Shown here: positions 26,385-38,300 of the stretch, in pieces
Position numbering within the stretch: position 1 is the stretch's first letter
How the letters are laid out: each line of letters starts with the position of its first letter
Origin: Coniella vitis
Taxonomy: Eukaryota; Ascomycota; Sordariomycetes; Diaporthales; Schizoparmaceae
Assembly: GCA_011317545.1 (NCBI GenBank)
Contig: WUJK01000011.1
Span: forward strand, 573,501 to 637,500
DNA length: 64,000 nucleotides
Direction of reading: 5' to 3'
Program-made: the position numbers and the translations under genes
The notes under the pieces: generated by a model
Told to the model about the DNA's origin: nothing
The model's input: only the letters and a program-made list of their open reading frames with translations
Databases searched by the model: none

Positions 26385-27536
26385 ATGCATCCTCCCAGAC
26401 CCTCCCAAACTAAGCCAGACTCCGATCCATCTGGCTTTGATCGGCGGGCCCAAGAGCTACTGAATCAGATGGTGGAAGAACAATCTCGACAGATACAACG
26501 AGAGTTTGCCCGAGTGTCGGCCACATTATCTCTCCAAGGTATCGAATTGGAGGCTCCAACAGCCCTTCAGAGCCTACGAAATGCAGGACAAGCCCGCGCC
26601 GTTGACCCTCACGCCGTGGACAATCACAGCAATGGCAACGGCTCCGCGGATGACTGTGACAACCAACGAGGAGGGCAGCAGCAGCAGCAATCACAACCTA
26701 CTGAACCACCGCCTTATGAAGACGAAGATGGTGAAGGAGAAGTTCCACCGCCCTACACAGACTCCTACGGAGACCATCTCATCGAGCGAGGCCCCCATCT
26801 CGCCCAAGTAGGGCCCTTCCTTTTAGAACGCGGCAACGAAGTCTTTCCGCCGCCGGACTACTCCCAAAGCAACGTCGAGGAGAGCGACCGCCGGCCCCTT
26901 TACCTCAGGCTTCGAGACGTCGACCCGACTTTGGATCCGTCGAGACAGCGCATGAGTGTCCACCGCGATGTATTGCATCCCGCCGCAGCCCCGTCCACGT
27001 CCTACTTCTCTCCCTCTGGGCTCGACCGAATGTCTCGTGCCCGCCAAGATGCCGCCAACTTGCGAAGGTGCAGGGTGTGGGGCGATATGCAAGGGGACGG
27101 TGATCCTGACATCTCTCGACGAGTCGACGGACGAGCTCCTTTGATTCCACGGCTGTCTTTCGACGGCTCTGCTGGGTGGGAACGTTCAGCTGTGGGTCGA
27201 GAGAGTGCTTTACCATTTCCACCACCATTCAGGCCATGGATCGGCCAGCCGAGATTGTCCGCTGCGCGAGACCAACAGTCTTATGCCGAGAGAGCGGGCT
27301 TGTTTGACTACCCTGGCAGAAGAAGAAGGAGTGGGCAAGAAGACAACAGAGGCGCCGCGCGGGACCTAGAGTGCTTCGAGGGAGTGGGGATATCTGGGTG
27401 GAGAGAAACCAGGCGTAGTGATGATAACGACGAACGGTATCAAGCTGAGAGGGCAGAGTTGTTTCAAACTCGAAGGCGGAATCCAGAGGTCCCCGAGAGA
27501 GATGGTCGGCAAGAGCGGGAGCAGAGGCATCAATGA
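26385..27536 (+). CDS. PPxY-motif protein, possible Rsp5/Nedd4 substrate or adaptor
   Basis: Single-exon, hydrophilic protein of 383 aa with no known domain. It has an N-terminal Gln/Glu-rich helix (about residues 25-50, ELLNQMVEEQSRQIQREF), a Gln run, then three PPxY motifs: PPPY at 108-111 and 121-124, and PPDY at 156-159. PPxY binds WW domains, classically those of Rsp5/Nedd4 ubiquitin ligases. The C-terminal half is rich in Arg, Asp and Glu, probably disordered. There are no membrane segments. It is convergent with the OPT transporter gene, whose product also carries a PPPY. The adaptor or substrate role is inference from motifs only; an unrelated disordered protein is the alternative. 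Confidence 0.7.
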   Translation: MHPPRPSQTKPDSDPSGFDRRAQELLNQMVEEQSRQIQREFARVSATLSLQGIELEAPTALQSLRNAGQARAVDPHAVDNHSNGNGSADDCDNQRGGQQQQQSQPTEPPPYEDEDGEGEVPPPYTDSYGDHLIERGPHLAQVGPFLLERGNEVFPPPDYSQSNVEESDRRPLYLRLRDVDPTLDPSRQRMSVHRDVLHPAAAPSTSYFSPSGLDRMSRARQDAANLRRCRVWGDMQGDGDPDISRRVDGRAPLIPRLSFDGSAGWERSAVGRESALPFPPPFRPWIGQPRLSAARDQQSYAERAGLFDYPGRRRRSGQEDNRGAARDLECFEGVGISGWRETRRSDDNDERYQAERAELFQTRRRNPEVPERDGRQEREQRHQ

Positions 27537-28080
27537 GGCAGCTGATTCTGTACAGACCAACAGCTTTGAGTGGTTTGCAGGAGGACTAACACCCTGGTTA
27601 TGTCAGAGAGTATGTGAAGCTGGTGATTTCCCATGCTGACAGCTGCTTCTGGGCACGATGAGTTTCGAGTACTATACAGTGGAGTTTGATATTGGCTGTC
27701 AAGGACCTGAGCATCTTGAGAGGGTAAATTAACATCTAATATGGCGTTTTGAAGTGAACAGAGCATCAAAACTGCCAAACAAATAGAGACATAGTACTCA
27801 ATCCAGTGGTGAGTGAGTAGTTGGTTACCATTGGCCAGGATCCTATACTATGGTACTTATGATTTGCTCGCTTCATAAAATCCAATCACTGTATGCGGTA
27901 ATTCAGTCAGGAATGCTGCAATGGCCTGTAGACAGTATTATACATAGTTCATCATTCATATATTCTTCTGAAGCAATCTTTTGACGCCTCCTATTTTCCC
28001 TTTTTTCTCCGCCCGACCCTTTGTGCTTATTTTGGGAGGCAACAATCTCAAGTCCACGAAATAACATTTTAGCCTTTCCA
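27537..28080. other. Convergent 3' flanks
   Basis: A 0.54-kb gap between the PPxY gene and the OPT gene ends. AT-rich; contains only near-matches to the dispersed TATAGTAC-type motif (27790-27860). No gene is seen. Confidence 0.6.
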
Positions 28081-30889
28081 TTAAAACTGTCCCGGGCCCT
28101 TGCCGAAATACGACCCCTCAGGGACCGTCAACCACGGCGTTGATTTCGAATCCATTGTATTCGAGCCCACCGTGTTTCCCCACCAGTTCAGCGTCGTCCC
28201 CGTGTAGCTCAGCGCAAAGAAGATGATGATGGTCGCCAGCGCGGTACCCGTGTCCATAGCCGCCTGCAACAGATAGTTGTATCGCTTCCACCAGCCAAAC
28301 GCACGCTTGCGGATGTGCCAGTTGAACAAGAAGCCAAAGATGAACCACAAGCTGTACTGGGTCGTGTTGGCAGGCGGGATGTTGCCCGCGGCGTTGAAGA
28401 AGATGGGGACGTTGACGTAGCGCAGCCAGGAGTTGGGGTAGCGGCGGTAGAGCAGGTAGACGAGGACGGTGACGACGGGCCCGATGAGGAAGAAGTACGG
28501 AAGCGCCGAGTAGACCTGGCCGGACTGGAACATGCGTTGCGGGCCGATGGTGCCCCAGATGAGCGAGGCGTTGTAGTAGACTTTGGCGCTGTTGCAGGTG
28601 AAGCGCTGCGTGTTGTCTGGGGAGCAGAGGTTGGGAATGTGGCCTATCATCCAGCGGAGGACTGCAAGCGACGTGGAAAGTTAGCAAAATAGCTGTCCTC
28701 ACAGAGCGGGTGGGAGACGTGGGAGTAGGGCTGATAGGGACTGACCTCCTGTCTGCACCGCGCAGGCGAGAATGGACGAGTAGATTTGGCCGACAAAGAG
28801 CACACGTGGGGGGATCTTCATGTACTGGCCCATTTTCAGGTCCTGGCAAAAGTCCATGCCGTGCTTGACCGAGTTGTAGCCGTAGCACTTGACCATCATG
28901 TTGGCAATGGGCTTGCCCGGCCAGGCGTATCCGGCAATGAGTTCGGTGATGATGTTGAGGAAGCTAGAACAGGTGTCAGCACGCTTTGACGTCGTGTGAA
29001 CTGGAGAGAGTCGGATGGGAACTTACACTCTCTGATTCGTGGTGCCCTCAAGGATGCCCTCGGGGACCATCATCAACACACCCAGGCCAAAACAGACGAC
29101 AATGAATCCCCACACGGGCAGGCCCGTGTCCCAGTACCGCACAGTCATGATGCCGAAGCCGATGACAATCACCGTCAGCGTAGCGTACCACCAATCCGGC
29201 ACCTCCTTGTAACTACGCATCAGCCGCTTGTGGATATCCTCGCCGCCGTGGCGCGAGTTCTTGAACTTGGCCCAGATCTCGCTGCCATTGTACAGGTACG
29301 TGTGGACGACAACGGCGCTGACAGCGGCGAAGGACAAGGCGTAGGTGAGCGAGTAGGACATGGAAATGTACATGGGCGAGTAGGCCTCGTATTTGCTGAG
29401 CACAAAGTCAAGGTTCGCGTCAACGACACGCGAGACGTTGTACGAGCTGCCCGTGTTGTCAAAGGTGCTGGACGAGAGCAAGGGCAGGTAGGCGCTGTAC
29501 CAGACGTTGGCGTAGTACAGGATGGGGGAGAGGAAGAGGTAGAAGATGACGACGACGGCGAAGGCATTGCAGGTGATGTAAAAGGGCGTCGTGAGCGGGT
29601 AGCCGGCGTAGTTGATTTGCGTCCAGTCGATGCTGAGGGGCAGCAGGCCGAGCCCAGAGTTCATACCGAATATGGTGTTGACTTTCTGGTTGTTGGGGAC
29701 AATCCAGGTGATGAAGGCGAATGTGCTCAAGCTTGTCCAGAGATCTGCCACACCGGGGGTTAGAGACTGGCAATCAGGCATAGCCAAAGAGTCAGAGAGC
29801 ACGGGCACAAAAACTCACAATCCGGGAACCAAAAGAGCACAAAGGCAAAGGCCGTCATGATGCCAAAGAAGGAATACCGCGACAGCGTCCAGCCGTTCAC
29901 AGGCGACCGGTCCTGCGGCTCGTGCAGAGTGCGGAAGAGGACGCAAGACGCCAGCGACGTAGGCCAGATCAGCGCGGCCGGGTAGACGAGCCAGCGGCGG
30001 GCCATACCAGCCAGGCCAAAACCAATCATCTGCGTGGTCACCAGGAACAAGAACGAGAAGCCAGCGCCAAAGTCCGAGTCCCAATACACCGGGCTAATGA
30101 TGGCTGTCAGAGCCCACGAGGCATAGGCTGCGCTGCCGCTGATGTTGACGCAAATGACAATCAGGGCGTGCTCCTTGATGGTGAAGCGGCCTGGGTTGAT
30201 GTCGAAGCTGTATTGGCCGAGGGGAACGCGCCACCGCGGCAGATATTCCCAGGCGCGGCCGAGCGGGTAGACGAGCAGCTGGGCGACAACATAGCTCATG
30301 GACAGACTAGGGTAGCGCAGGGAAAAGAATTGGTTGGCGCCCGAGAAGAGGATGACGGTGAGGGTGGTCAGAGTCCACGATCGAAAGGCTGGATTTGCAG
30401 AATACGTCAATATAAAGGTCGCACAAGGATAAAGAAAAAGAGGACTGGGTCTTGAGTGTGTCCTTACTGCTGCAAAGAATGCTCGGATCGTCCGTGTTGG
30501 GCACACAAGCCGCAACTTCTGGGACTGTTGATTCATAATCAGCTTTTTGTTATTATCGGTGTAATCGGGTTTTATGATTCTTGCGGTTGTTGTGAAGCAC
30601 AAGGGCAACGGGACAGCTGAATATCTGGCAAACGTAACCACGTACACGGCGATTGGTCCCCTTCGACATTCCACTTGAAGGCCTCGGTAGGCGTCAACTC
30701 AGTGGCATCCGCTCTGTCCAGGAGCAGGTTCTTGCCATCCTCGTCTTGATTCTCTTCAAGGTCTAGCGACTTTTCCTCGACCACGCCGTCGTCCTTTTTG
30801 TCGTTGCGAAGCACTTCTCCACCAGCCTCTGCCCCATAGGGCGGAGGCGTGGAGGACGCGTCGCTGACCTCCTGGATCTCGGTGGACAT
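28081..30889 (-). CDS. OPT-family oligopeptide transporter
   Basis: Plasma-membrane proton-coupled oligopeptide transporter of the OPT superfamily (Isp4/Opt-like). Six exons: 30889-30646, 30524-30468, 30388-29819, 29744-29027, 28963-28746 and 28661-28081. Introns are 121, 79, 74, 63 and 84 nt. All phases agree and give 795 aa. The small second exon supplies the family motif SPFPEVAACVPNTDD. The NPG motif is in FDINPGRFTIKEH and the KIPPR motif in MKIPPRVLFVGQIYSS, both hallmarks of the family. Others are NIITELIAGYAWPGKP and SVKHGMDFCQDLKMGQYM. There are many hydrophobic spans. The acidic N-terminal cytosolic tail has PPPY at residues 15-18, a potential direct Rsp5 site. It ends KGPGQF-stop. 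The long plus-strand open frames here are its shadows. Confidence 0.94.
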
Positions 30890-31064
30890 GGCGGCGAGCA
30901 GCGAGACCGGCTGGCAAGACGGGGTGCTGGATGTCGGCTGGGGTGATCAGAACGCGGCAGCAACCACCATGAACAGAAGACCAACAAGGAGGGCCAAGGA
31001 GAATATACATAGTAGGCGCAGAGAACTTCTTATAAACCCAATGTATGGCGAATTCGCGCCATGA

Positions 31065-31088
31065 CCTCCTCCTCCTCCTCCTCCTCCT
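31065..31088. repeat. (CCT)8 microsatellite
   Basis: Eight perfect CCT units in the OPT upstream region. Confidence 0.9.
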
Positions 31089-32071
31089 TTATCTGCTATC
31101 TGGGCTAACGTTTCCGCATCGGGCCCAGAAAGTATATACAAGTGGTAACAAAGTACCAGTACACACTGCTTGCGCGGGCTTCATCAGCCTCTTCCCAGTC
31201 GTATTGCAGCTTTGCCACGGTCCATCGGAAGGGCAACGGATGTTGCGACTACTCGAGTATAGGCGTGATACCAGCGTTGCAGTGCCGGCGGAGATAAAAA
31301 AACGCGGCCATGCAAGGGCTTCCTATCCGAGCGTCGACCCACGCGCCTTCTTTTTCTCCTATTCCTTGTACTATAGTAAAAGCTTCGTATGCATAGCACT
31401 ATACATATTGCTAGCTAGTAGCATGTACATAGTAGTATAGCACTATGTAATGAATCCGCAGGCAGTGAGCTGGACATATACGTAGTATACTATAGTAGAA
31501 ACCAATACCATAGCGATAAACAGTAACTCCTGACACCCTGACACCCTCGCACTTTTCTTATCGAGCCTGATCGGCCTCCCAAACTCATGCTCCCGCCACT
31601 CTACGCACACAACCGGCAATCAGCCAGAGAAAAAGCGGAAACCGGAAACCTTGCTCGTTCCCAGGATCACAGTATACCACATAGTACTACCTACAGACTT
31701 CGCATCACGTGCTGCGCGCAAAGAAGGAATTTGCAAACGTAATGGAAGCAACATGACGACGGGAGTACCCGCAATGGTGCAAGACGGGGCAAGTCTGGAG
31801 CAATTCAGTGTTTCCAGGGCCAGGCCGGTTGAATGGCGCCAGACGGCGTGTTCCATCCTTCCTCTACAAAGTACTGGGCTGCAGAAAGCCATTGCTCATT
31901 GCAGCGGTCAACGGAATTGGCAAATAGTTTTGCCAAGCGTCCGGCCTGAAGGCTCAAAGTGTGACCCGAGATGTCGAGGCCGCCCGTCGAGAGAGGCACA
32001 AACATGCAAGAGGCAAAGACGACCGACCATATGAAGCGAGAGCCGATCGGTTGAACATGGTATAATAATTC

Positions 32072-32088
32072 AGTACATACTATGTACT
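32072..32088. repeat. Short inverted repeat, 8-bp arms around one base
   Basis: Arms AGTACATA and TATGTACT flank a single C. It is another member of the dispersed palindromic motif set. Confidence 0.85.
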
Positions 32089-32425
32089 ATTAGTACGGTT
32101 TGCATAGCAGAGCCTTTCCCACGAACTATACAAAGCAAAGCTATAACTCCACGTAATAAACGCGCCAGACGCCTGTCATAAAGCCCCAAGTAAGTGTACC
32201 ATGTACTATTACCAGCCAGTACAAACAAAACTCAAGAGCACAAATTGAAAAGACCTAGATCGACATGGTTCTTCACCTCAGCCCTTGGCATCACCGCAAG
32301 AATTGCATTCTGCGCTGCCAGCCCCAGCCCCAGCCCCAGCCCAACTCAGTCACTTCTAGCCTCCGAAGGCCAACAAACCAATTCAGTGGGTTTGGACGCC
32401 GCAGCGTACTTCGCTTGACCACCCC

Positions 32426-32460
32426 AGCACGGCACGGCACAGCACAGCACAGCACAGCAC
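32426..32460. repeat. RGCAC pentanucleotide repeat, 7 units
   Basis: Seven tandem five-base units (AGCAC or GGCAC) lie just 3' of the Mtc1 stop codon. An AGCCCC hexamer run is close by at about 32317-32342. Confidence 0.85.
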
Positions 32461-32521
32461 ATCCCAGGCATGGTCCAATGCTCGGTCCTTCCGCAGCCCC
32501 ACGTTTCCAAGGTCATGTTGC

Positions 32522-34267
32522 TCAAATCACGCCAGCCCTTGCAGCCTCGCCTCCGCCCTCGGCCACAACCTCCTCCATTCTCCTCTTGCCCTTGCCAATC
32601 CCGCCTTTACCAACACCCATGCGGCGCGCAACATACCGCTGTGCCACTACTCCCACTGCCAGATTGAGCGCCTCCTCGACCCATTCCGCCACCCATTCTC
32701 GCGGATCGACACCGCCGCTCTCGATGATCTCTCGAATCTCGTCGGGTACATTCTCCACGTCTGGAGCAGCTCCGTCGTTGCTACTTGCAGGAGTCAAAGG
32801 ACTGACCGCATCCAGCCAACGGATCCATTTCGCAGGTAGGTCCTGACTCAATGCGCTGTAGTGGATGTCATGCACGGGGTCGGAAATGTAGACTGCAAAG
32901 CAGACAACCTCGTCGTTGCCGTCTTCTTCCAGCACGTCCGACGAGTTCTTGTCCTTTTCACTGGATGCACCGCCTTGGAAGAGCGCCTTGTCCTCGTCCG
33001 TGAGGATTGCTTGCACGGCAAGGAAAATGTCCGAGCTGCGAACCGGATTGCTCTCGCTCACGGGCTCAGTTGCGCGTTGGCGAGCAGCCTCAACACCGCC
33101 AGACGCAGAAAAGTACTCGGCACTGTATGACTCGGCGCTGGCACGGCAGAGCTTCGTGCCCTCTGTGATGCCCTTGATTAGGCCAAGATCACGAGGCGAG
33201 TCGACGTCACGCCACCAAGGCCCGTCGCGCCACCCGGCAGCGCTGTGCCCGCCAACAAAAAGGCCGCTCTTTTCCTGAGCTGGAGACCTGATTGCGCTCT
33301 CTTGGCCGCGCTGGATCACCATCAGATCTCCTCCTTCAACCTGTGCCATGACGCGATCGAATATTCCATATATGAGCGGGTCAAGGGATGGGTATCCCAC
33401 AAAATCGTGAGTAATGTGGATAAGCAGGCGCTCGTGCTGCGAAATGGGCGGTGCAATGGTGTTCATGATATTCGTAAGCGTGGGAAGTGCTCTATGAGCG
33501 AGACCATCACCTGCATAAGGCAATGTTAGGGTACTGTTCTGATCTTATCGTAGACAATGGCAATGTCAAACGTAGGTCTTGGGTCACGTCGCACAGAATG
33601 ACAGCCTGCAGTGTGGCAGTCACTCTTGTACCCTGGCCCAAGGATGACTACGGATGTTGTACAACGTACCAAGCCCTCTGAGAGCACCAACGTTGCCTCG
33701 CACCTGTTCTGCCCACTTCTTTGCATCCTCATTCTGTTGTATTTCCTTTACGGCAGCTTCAGCTTGCTTCATGGCCGCAGTAGCAGTTGACAAAAGGCCT
33801 CCCCACCAGCCACCTCCAGCCGATGCAGTAGTAGCAGCAGCAGCAGCTGGTGGTGGCTGAGTCTGCTCAACAGACGCTTTCGTGTTGTCACTTTCAAGAT
33901 GTAAGCCAGACGGCATCGTTGCTGCAAAGGTTGAAGAGGCTGTCGGTGGCGATCGCGTGCTCTCAATCGACTTTCGGAGGGAGCCCGGCTGCTCAAGAGA
34001 GGCTCTCGCGGCAGGTGTATCGGCTGAGGGCGTGCCTGTGCGCTTGACTGGCTTGGTGGGCTCCCTTACGCGCGGGGTGTGCGGACGGGAGGGAGTCTTT
34101 TCGCCGAGTTCGTTCTCAAGCTCGGCAAGGATGTCATCGCTGGCCTTGGGTTTTGCAGAGGCTGCTGGCTTGGCTGGATTCGCAGCAGTCTTTCTGGTGT
34201 CGATGCCCTCGAATAGCTCGTCAATCTCGCTGTCGGCCGAAGGCTCGTTGCCACGCTTGCTAGCCAT
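32522..34267 (-). CDS. mtc1: Mtc1 family protein (maintenance of telomere capping 1)
   Basis: Cytosolic protein of the fungal Mtc1 family. Yeast Mtc1 was named from a telomere-capping screen and has been linked to vesicle-trafficking partners; the activity is not defined. Exon 1 is 34267-33670, exon 2 is 33510-32522, intron 159 nt; the join RGLG-DGLAHRALPTL is in phase and the protein is 528 aa. Marks seen: N-terminal SEIDELFEGIDT and DDILAELENELGE; a Gly/Trp patch GGGWWGGLLSTATAAM followed by the amphipathic KQAEAAVKEIQQNEDAKKW; later LLIHITHDFVGYPSLDPLIY; a long region ending DPREWVAEWVEEALNLAVG and a basic MGVGKGGIGKGKRRMEE. It is divergent from the AT-hook gene. The family name rests on my recognition of these segments. 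Confidence 0.82.
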
Positions 34268-35383
34268 CTTCGAAAGGCGGGGTTCAGAGCAACCTAATCG
34301 ACGAATAGATGTGTTGAATGGCGGTTGAACGACGCTTGGAGCAGCCTGTGATCTCGCAACTGTATGGAAAACACGGACTCTCCAGTAATAAAGCGAATGC
34401 GGACGACCGGCGTTGTGTTATTGTTGTATAATGGGGGAGAAAGAGAGTTGTCGTCGCATGGCACGAGGGAGAAGCTACCCTCCAATGCACGTCAGGAGCC
34501 AGGCACAATACTTGAGCTAGGCCATTCAAGAACTAGTGGGTGGTTCCCATTAAAAGCGTGAAATGTGATTGGGTGCAGCGCTGCGTGCAAAAGCAATACC
34601 AGCATATGCATAGTATACATAGTGGTCTACCGTCTGCGGCAAGAGGTACTCGATACTTAGGCACTTGCTGAGTGGCCCGAGCGTCCTCTGGCTTACTATG
34701 TACTGAGGTTGTTATTGGAGCAGGATCTGGCTGGTGGCAGGCCTGCCTCGAGGTCATCCACGACCTCTGAAAATCAGAAGAGCAATTCGCACGCCGGCAC
34801 ATACGCTGTTCTTCACATTCTGATATCGCACACCTCCACCTTTTTGCGCCCTTTCAGACTTGCATTGCCAGATTGCCTGCATCTGTAAGATTATCTGCCT
34901 TTCAGATTCACAATTACACAGGTACGTAGTGACGATGCGTGGGCGCTCGCACTTGGTCGGTGCAGCAGTTCAGTAAGGGGGGAAAAGAACTCGTCTCTTG
35001 GGATTGTGGCTACGGCATCTCATCACATTTCACTTTTCCTCCCCTTTCTCACCCGCTGATCTTCTCTGCAAGGCTTTGTTTGCTTTTTGTCGTTCTTCCA
35101 AAAATTACACCACAAGTTTGTCTTGTGTCTGCTGGCCGGCCGTACCTACATGCTGCTGCACCTTATTACATCTTTTCCTTGGTTGCGCGTGGCGTCTTAG
35201 CCGTGGTGCGCGCGGGTCCGCTGTTAGGTACTTGTGTACCTTCAGTGTCTATACTGCCACTAAATTTTACTTTTACTGACTAACATAGGCCCCGGTGCCC
35301 CCTGTGCGGTGTTCCAAGCCTCCCCCCCGGTGCGGCCCCCTATTGTTCTCTCTGCCAAAAGCCGGCCTCCGATTGGCTGCATC
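34268..35383. other. Divergent promoter between Mtc1 and AT-hook genes
   Basis: A 1.1-kb intergenic region. Motif copies TACATAGT (34616) and ACTATGTA (34695) sit in the middle. The right part holds a probable 5'-UTR intron of the AT-hook gene. No protein gene is seen. Confidence 0.6.
34922..35288 (+). other. Candidate 5'-UTR intron of the AT-hook gene
   Basis: A strong donor ACACAG/gtacgt at 34922 pairs with an acceptor at 35288 preceded by a consensus branch site (ctgactaacatag). Splicing would shorten the leader before the ATG at 35384. An alternative donor (gtaagg) lies near 34974. Inference from splice signals only. Confidence 0.45.
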
Positions 35384-38300
35384 ATGGCGTCTCAGCACCA
35401 AAACCAGCAGTCTGAATCGCCGCTTCAACATCAGCATCAGCATCACCAGCAGCAACAAGGCCGCACTCCCAGGACCGCCAGCCACAATCGAGGTTCTTCT
35501 TCTTCTCGTGCCTCTGGCCATTCATCATCATCTTCTCCTTCTGCAATTCACCACTCGCACAATGAGTCGCCTGCCTTAGCTACTCTGCCCGGTGTGCTGA
35601 ATTTTGAAGTCGACACGCCTGCAAGCATCATTGCCTGTACGCCGGCTTCCCGAGGCCGCGGCAAAACTTCCCCTTCTTCTCACCAACACTTGGACTTTTA
35701 CCAGCGTCCTTCCTCCTCACCCGCATCCCACGAATTCATCTCAACCTCTGCCATGCCCAGCATGGAGCCGGCATTGCGTGCTGAGAAAGCACAAAAACAA
35801 CAGAGTCTGAACCAATCATTCCCTTCCTCGTCCTCAACCCCCCCTTCAGGCCCTGCCAAAGTTGGCGGCCGCAAGCGGGCTCGCACCCTGGAGTATCCCC
35901 CAGAGTCGGAACCTACCGACGATGATGCCAAGGTGAAGGGTGGCCATTCTCTTCGAAAGCGTGCTCGCATTGATTACGCTCAAATGAACGAAGATGATAT
36001 GGGTGAGGTTCACGTCCAGCCTGCTGACGGCACCTCTATGGAGCCTTCCATATCCGGTCCACGTCCCGCTCGCAAAAGACTACCCGTCGCCACTGAGCCG
36101 ACTCCTCTGGGGCTTCAACAAGAAGAGCCTACTGCTCAACAGCCAGTGACGGCACCTGCTAAGAAACGAGGCCGCAATGATATACAGAGAACCGCTTCGC
36201 CGGTACCTCTGCGCCGCCCATATACCAAGAGGAAACCCACTGTCCATCCTGCAGCCATTGAAAACCCATCTCCAGAGAAGCAACCGTCTGATACTGAACT
36301 CAAAGACACGATCGAAGTTGGCGGGGCTATGGATTTCTCATCTTCGTCTCAGTCGACCAGCCATCCTTCAGAGACTGCTAGCACCAAGTCTGACCACTCT
36401 CCGCTTTCTCAGCGGAGCAGCACTCGCAAACTCCTCCCACAGGCTCAAGTTGCTTCACCGGCAAGTGTTACGCAACCAGAAAAGAAGCCCCGCGAGTTTA
36501 GCTTGCCCAAACCTCCAGTCCAGCTAGCCGGCGCCGGTGCAGAACAGCAAGTACTAGTTCAATCGCCCAGTTCCCTGGACGGACCAGATTTGCCGTTGAA
36601 AGAAAACGCAGACACATCTCAACTACAACCTGATCTTTCACACAACCACGCTAATACGAGCGAGGTTGATAAAAGGGCCTCCGGCATCGATCCTGTTACG
36701 CCTGCCGAATCGACCCACCATCACCACCATCCCAACCTCCACTCATCACATTTATTAGACTCCCAGGATCTGCAAACCAGTATTATCTCAACTGATGCTG
36801 CCGATTTGCCCGAGTCCATGACTCTCTCCAGTTCACAAACTTCCATCGACTCGGATGTCACAGAACTAAATGCCCCTGGTGACTTTCTGCTCAAGCCACC
36901 ACCCGCAACTCCTCCCGTCAAAGCAGAGCCCCCCTCGAGCCAGGCAGGCAAGGTTCCCGTGCGTAGGAAGTCCAAGGCGCAAGCCGAAACACAGCAGCCA
37001 GAGGCGCCAGCGGGATCCCAAGAATCTCAAAAGCCTTCTCTGCGACCACGGGTACGTTTTCGCTTGCTAAATCCCGGTTCTGCACCACATGTCAAAGTCA
37101 ACAGCTAACATTACTTCCTCTCATTGCAGCGACGTATGAACCAGGTCCCTGAGGAAGCTGTGGCACCTGACCAAGACTCCTCGCTGTCGACCAAGGAAGA
37201 GGTGGGACCCGAGCAGTCCACTACCAGTAAGAAGCCTGATGGCAAAATCAAGGCTGCTACCCGGTCCAACTCCGTGTCCGAAGCTCCTGCCCCCACGAGC
37301 CCCGACACCGCAAGGAAACGAGGACCTGGGCGACCACCCAAGATCCGCCAAAGTATCGAGCAAGAACCACCAAAACCCAAGGAGCGCCGCGCCAGTCGAA
37401 CGGCTACGCGCCTGGAACAACCCCGTCCGATGCGTTCATTTCCTCCTCGTGACTTTTCCTTCCTCACCCCATACCTGGAGACGAGTGAGATTTATCCAGA
37501 AAATACTCAAGACCCAAGCACAAGCACCCCGCTCGAGACGCCATTTCTGCAGTCGTCAGAGGGTCGAGACGAACAAGGCGAGAGTCTGGGAAGCCAAGAG
37601 CAGCAAACGCTCCTTGACATGGAGACGGCTTCTAATGCGGCAACTCCAGCCCCTATATCTGAGGTTCTTACTCCAGCCCCCGAGTCCGCCGCTCCAAGCC
37701 GAGCAAACTCTGTTGAGCCGGTTATCGAATCCATGCGGAAGCCAAAGCGACGCAAGCAATACACTTTTCCCCGCATTAGGTCTCCTACCGAATACACCAA
37801 CGTCCTCGAAGGTTACAAGGATATGTCGGACCAGGATCTTTACAACGTCCTAGAACAAGCCAACAAAGCCTTGGTGGCTTGGCAGGATGAATGGCAGGAA
37901 CAAAGACTCATTACAGAGGACGAGGACAATGCGAACCGTCGTCGTGCGCATGATGCGGCTCTGGCTGCCCGAGAGGCCAGGGATATGGCCAAGACCAATG
38001 GCTCGGTCACTATGGAGAAGCGGGACTTTGAAGTCAAGGGCATCCGCATAGACAGACTCAACGCACGAAAACACGAAAGACCACAGTCTAATCCAGAGGC
38101 TTACGCGAAGTATCAGGACCAGATTGCAGCCCAAGCATGGGGTTTCGAGTGGGATCCTCGTCCCAGCATGATCTCGAGGCAGGACCCAGTCGCTCAGCGG
38201 GATGGCTTGCAAAACACACGCCTCCGCAACAGGCCTAAGCCCAGTCAACGTGCCGCAGAGGCAATTGGCGAGGAGCCTGCAGGTGTCATTCCCAACAAGC

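Larger units (their letters stand above)
30890..32521. other. Intergenic, repeat-bearing, no gene
   Basis: A 1.6-kb gap upstream of OPT and downstream of Mtc1. It has (CCT)8 at 31065-31088, copies of the TACATAGT/ACTATGTA motif at 31426, 31442 and 32079, an AGCCCC hexamer run near 32317-32342, and RGCAC pentamers at 32426-32460. No frame with a recognisable domain. Confidence 0.6.

Noticed and set aside
28315..30455. Long plus-strand open frames antisense to the OPT gene
   Set aside because: They mirror OPT exons, are rich in Asp/Val/Arg as expected from antisense of hydrophobic codons, and have no motif.
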